Below, one piece after another: positions 62,265 to 64,000 of a DNA stretch of 64,000 bases; positions within the stretch are counted from its first letter, which is position 1; each line of letters begins with the position of its first letter. This stretch comes from Desulfacinum hydrothermale DSM 13146 (GTDB taxonomy: Bacteria > Desulfobacterota > Syntrophobacteria > Syntrophobacterales > DSM-9756). The DNA is taken from the NCBI RefSeq assembly GCF_900176285.1, contig NZ_FWXF01000018.1, positions 1 through 64,000 of the forward strand, read 5' to 3'. Below the pieces are notes generated by a model. It was given only the letters and a program-made list of their open reading frames with translations. It did no database searches and was not told the DNA's origin. The position numbers and the translations under genes are program-made.

Positions 62265-63317
62265 TTACAGGCGCGATGAGCTCCGTTCGCTGGCGAAGGG
62301 ACCCTGCGGCACCCCCGTGTAGAGCTGGACCAGGGGCTCGATTTCGCGGCACAATTGCCGGAACTGGTCCGGATAGAGGGATTGGGCCCCGTCGCTCAAG
62401 GCCTCGTCCGGCTTGTGGTGGACTTCCACCATGAGGCCGTTGGCCCCCACGGCCACGGCCGCCCGGCTGAGCGGGATGACCTGGTTGCGGCGCCCACAGG
62501 CATGGCTGGGATCCACGATGATGGGCAAATGGCTTTCCTTGCGCACCACCGGCACGGCGGACAGATCCAGGGTGTTGCGGCTGTGGTGGGCGAAGGTGCG
62601 GATGCCCCGTTCGCAGAAGATCACGTTGGGGTTGCCCCCTTCCAGGATGTACTCGGCGGCCATGAGCCATTCATCCAGGGTGGCGGACATGCCGCGTTTG
62701 AGCAGCACGGGCTTTCGGGACTGGCCCGCGCGTCGCAGCAGACTGAAGTTCTGCATGTTGCGAGCGCCGATCTGGACGATATCGGCCGCCTCCTCCACCA
62801 GGTCGTAGAGGGTGTGGTCCAGGGCTTCCGTCACCACGGGCATCCCCGTTTCCTTCCGGACCTTTTCCAGGATCCGCAGCGCCTTCTCCCCCAACCCCTG
62901 GAAGGAATAGGGGGAGGTGCGGGGTTTGAAAGCGCCTCCGCGAAACAGATGGGCCCCGGCCCTTTTCACATGGTGCGCGATGGTCAGCGCCTGATCCTCG
63001 CTTTCGATGGCACACGGCCCGGCAATGACCACCAGAGTTCCGTTGCCGATGCTCACATCACCCACCCGAATCCGTGTGTCCTCGGGATGGAACTCCCGGC
63101 TCACCAGCTTGTAAGGACGCGTCACCGGGATAGCCTCCTTCACACCCGGAAGCCCCAGAACCCAATTGGGATCCACCGGCCCCCGATTGTGCAGGATGCC
63201 GATGGCCACCCGCTCTCCGCCTGGAATGGGCCGAGCCCCGAGCCCCCGCGCCTCAATGGCCTGAACCACCCTGGCCACGTCCTCCTCACCGGCTCCCTTG
63301 TGCATGACGATCAACAT
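62265..63317 (-). CDS. aroF: DAHP synthase with N-terminal ferredoxin-like regulatory domain
   Basis: The 350-residue enzyme makes 3-deoxy-7-phosphoheptulonate, the first step towards chorismate. It is the type I-beta form: a regulatory domain at residues 1-75 (LIVMHKGAGEEDVARVVQAIEARG) and a KDPG-like barrel with VIAGPCAIESEDQ, GGAFKPRTSPYSFQGLG, LLKRGMSATLDEWLMAAEYI and DPSHACGRR. It heads the trp operon, so chorismate supply is tied to tryptophan demand. AGAGGAGCAGAGAAG precedes ATG 63317, just after two terminator hairpins. Confidence 0.96.
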   Translation of the reverse strand: MLIVMHKGAGEEDVARVVQAIEARGLGARPIPGGERVAIGILHNRGPVDPNWVLGLPGVKEAIPVTRPYKLVSREFHPEDTRIRVGDVSIGNGTLVVIAGPCAIESEDQALTIAHHVKRAGAHLFRGGAFKPRTSPYSFQGLGEKALRILEKVRKETGMPVVTEALDHTLYDLVEEAADIVQIGARNMQNFSLLRRAGQSRKPVLLKRGMSATLDEWLMAAEYILEGGNPNVIFCERGIRTFAHHSRNTLDLSAVPVVRKESHLPIIVDPSHACGRRNQVIPLSRAAVAVGANGLMVEVHHKPDEALSDGAQSLYPDQFRQLCREIEPLVQLYTGVPQGPFASERSSSRL

Positions 63318-63343
63318 CTTCTCTGCTCCTCTCATCACCCCAT

Positions 63344-63376
63344 AAAAAAAGGCCGGGGGAAATTTCCCACGGCCTT
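63344..63376 (-). terminator. Second terminator of the trp leader (T2)
   Basis: On the - strand GGCCGTGGG-AAATTT-CCCCCGGCC is followed by T7, directly before the aroF ribosome-binding site. The stem has one mismatch. Its 5' arm can also pair with the 3' arm of the first terminator. Confidence 0.85.
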
Positions 63377-63384
63377 CGCTCTGT

Positions 63385-63420
63385 AAAAAAAAGACCGTGG
63401 GCCGGGTGGCCCACGGTCTT
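63385..63420 (-). terminator. First terminator of the trp leader (T1)
   Basis: AAGACCGTGGGCC-ACCC-GGCCCACGGTCTT and eight Ts form a perfect 13-bp stem, located 24 bases behind the stop codon of the Trp-rich leader peptide. This is the layout of a classical attenuator. Confidence 0.93.
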
Positions 63421-63443
63421 GGCATCTCCATCAGGCTGGTGGT

Positions 63444-63539
63444 CTAGCCCGATACGATCCCGTCGGCACACCCGTCAGGGTCGCACCACCACCAGCACCA
63501 CCAAAAACATACGCCGTTGAAGCCTGCGTTTCTTTTCAT
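63444..63539 (-). CDS. trpL: trp operon leader peptide
   Basis: The 31-codon frame has five Trp codons in the run WWCWWWC (residues 13-19). The Trp codons read TGG TGG TGC TGG TGG TGG, and their RNA can pair with ACCACCAGC just after the stop codon, as region 1 pairs with region 2 in known attenuators. The reading frame is short, opens with a charged MKRNAGF, and stands directly before the terminators and the aroF-trp operon. It is the sensor of charged tRNA-Trp supply, judged by analogy with the enteric system. Confidence 0.93.
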   Translation of the reverse strand: MKRNAGFNGVCFWWCWWWCDPDGCADGIVSG

Positions 63540-63594
63540 CCTTAGCTGTCGCCTTTCCTCGAAAGGGTTCTCCAACGTTTGGGATCGCAAAAAC

Positions 63595-63623
63595 GCTAAA
63601 CGGAATTCCGGGCCCGTGTCAAG
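63595..63623 (-). promoter_or_regulatory. Probable trp operon promoter
   Basis: TTGACA, 17 bases, TTTAGC on the - strand lies about 56 bases before the leader-peptide start, so transcription would begin near 63588. The -35 is perfect and the -10 weak. No TrpR operator is recognised. Confidence 0.6.
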
Positions 63624-63690
63624 CACAATTTTGAAGCCATGTCCCCAAGGATGGAGTTCCGGCAACAAGCGGCCACGGGGGCATGGCCCA

Positions 63691-63927
63691 TCAGGTGCCC
63701 GTCTTGCGGCGCGACACACGGCCGCCCCGGTTTCCGGCCCGGGGCCGGCGGCGCCGGCGGCGCGGCTTCAGGAAGTCCACCCGGATGAATTCCCGGCGGT
63801 TGACGAAACACACGAACAAGGGAGCGATATCGAGCTCTCGCTGCACCACGGCTCGCACCCGTTCCAAGTCCGATCCCTTATGGATTCCGTATTTGCGGTA
63901 GTCCTCCGTCTTGATGTAGAGAGACAT
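63691..63927 (-). CDS. Small conserved-looking protein with Arg-rich tail
   Basis: The 78-residue product starts MSLYIKTEDYRKYGIHKGSDLERVRAVVQRELD, continues with APLFVCFVNRREFIRVDFLKP and ends in a basic tail of about 30 residues with a run of six arginines. I do not recognise a family. The tail suggests binding to nucleic acid or ribosomes. GAGGAGGGCG precedes ATG 63927, and a near-consensus promoter lies upstream, so it is likely expressed. It ends about 70 bases before the trp promoter. Confidence 0.65.
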   Translation of the reverse strand: MSLYIKTEDYRKYGIHKGSDLERVRAVVQRELDIAPLFVCFVNRREFIRVDFLKPRRRRRRPRAGNRGGRVSRRKTGT

Positions 63928-63967
63928 GAGCGCCCTCCTCACCTGGAATGGGACACGTTTCAGTGAT

Positions 63968-63995
63968 ATTCTAGCAACCTGCCGGGCTTTGTCAA
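63968..63995 (-). promoter_or_regulatory. Near-consensus sigma-70 promoter
   Basis: TTGACA, 16 bases, TAGAAT on the - strand. It lies about 40 bases upstream of the start codon of the small Arg-rich protein, so the leader would be about 30-35 bases. Confidence 0.75.
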
Positions 63996-64000
63996 AAAGT

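Overview
The window looks like the chromosome of a GC-rich, anaerobic, sulfate-reducing or syntrophic bacterium of the Desulfobacterota (Syntrophobacterales-like). The clues are a soluble heterodisulfide-reductase-type electron-transfer cluster at the left edge, a VPLPA-CTERM/exosortase D system with its exopolysaccharide genes, a NADH-persulfide-reductase-like flavoprotein, and dense families of intergenic palindromes. The species cannot be named from the sequence alone. All functions below are read from motifs and family memory; no database search was run.

Layout. (1) 1-4.5 kb: an HdrA-type multidomain flavoprotein (5' end outside the window), an MvhD-like protein and a 4Fe-4S dicluster protein. 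(2) 5.1-34.5 kb: a large exopolysaccharide locus on the + strand. It holds a secreted TIM-barrel-like protein, an O-antigen-polymerase-like protein, a flippase, a sulfotransferase, five glycosyltransferases or sugar enzymes, an interrupted alcohol dehydrogenase/Gfo-Idh fusion, a heparinase-like protein, UDP-GlcNAc 2-epimerase, exosortase D fused to EpsI, a WecA-like phosphosugar transferase, and then export and assembly proteins (Wza-like, beta-barrel, Wzz-like, CpsD-like, ExeA-like ATPase, PrsT-like TPR lipoprotein). The stretch at about 8.7-14.8 kb is visibly AT-richer than the rest and is probably an acquired cassette. Two decayed copies of one insertion sequence, a GxxExxY gene between palindromic repeats, and a hicB/broken-hicA pair interrupt the locus. 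(3) 34.7-42.8 kb: surface proteins and signalling. There are three VPLPA-CTERM proteins (one with a probable thioester domain), a CAP-domain protein behind a cyclic-di-GMP-I riboswitch, a LuxR-type regulator behind a second such riboswitch, a PAS protein, a second response regulator, a PilZ protein and an entericidin-like lipoprotein. (4) 43.2-48.6 kb: an FAD oxidoreductase, rpmB, rel and ispG. (5) 48.9-55.1 kb: a second ExeA-like ATPase, an MBL-fold hydrolase, a Cys-rich protein, an Npsr/CoA-disulfide-reductase-like protein with rhodanese domain, and a BPL_N amidotransferase-like protein. (6) 55.3-63.6 kb on the - strand: a complete aroF-trpEGDCFBA operon with a Trp-codon-rich leader peptide and two tandem terminators. 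(7) The right edge holds a small Arg-rich protein with a good promoter.

How it fits together. Regions 2 and 3 read as one cell-surface matrix programme: the polysaccharide is made and exported by the locus, VPLPA-CTERM proteins are processed by exosortase D, and cyclic-di-GMP is likely sensed by two riboswitches and a PilZ protein. The trp operon is a textbook biosynthetic unit controlled by attenuation, extended at its head by a DAHP synthase. At least two genes carry single-base lesions (a TGA in the dehydrogenase fusion and a frameshift in hicA), which could be real decay or assembly errors.
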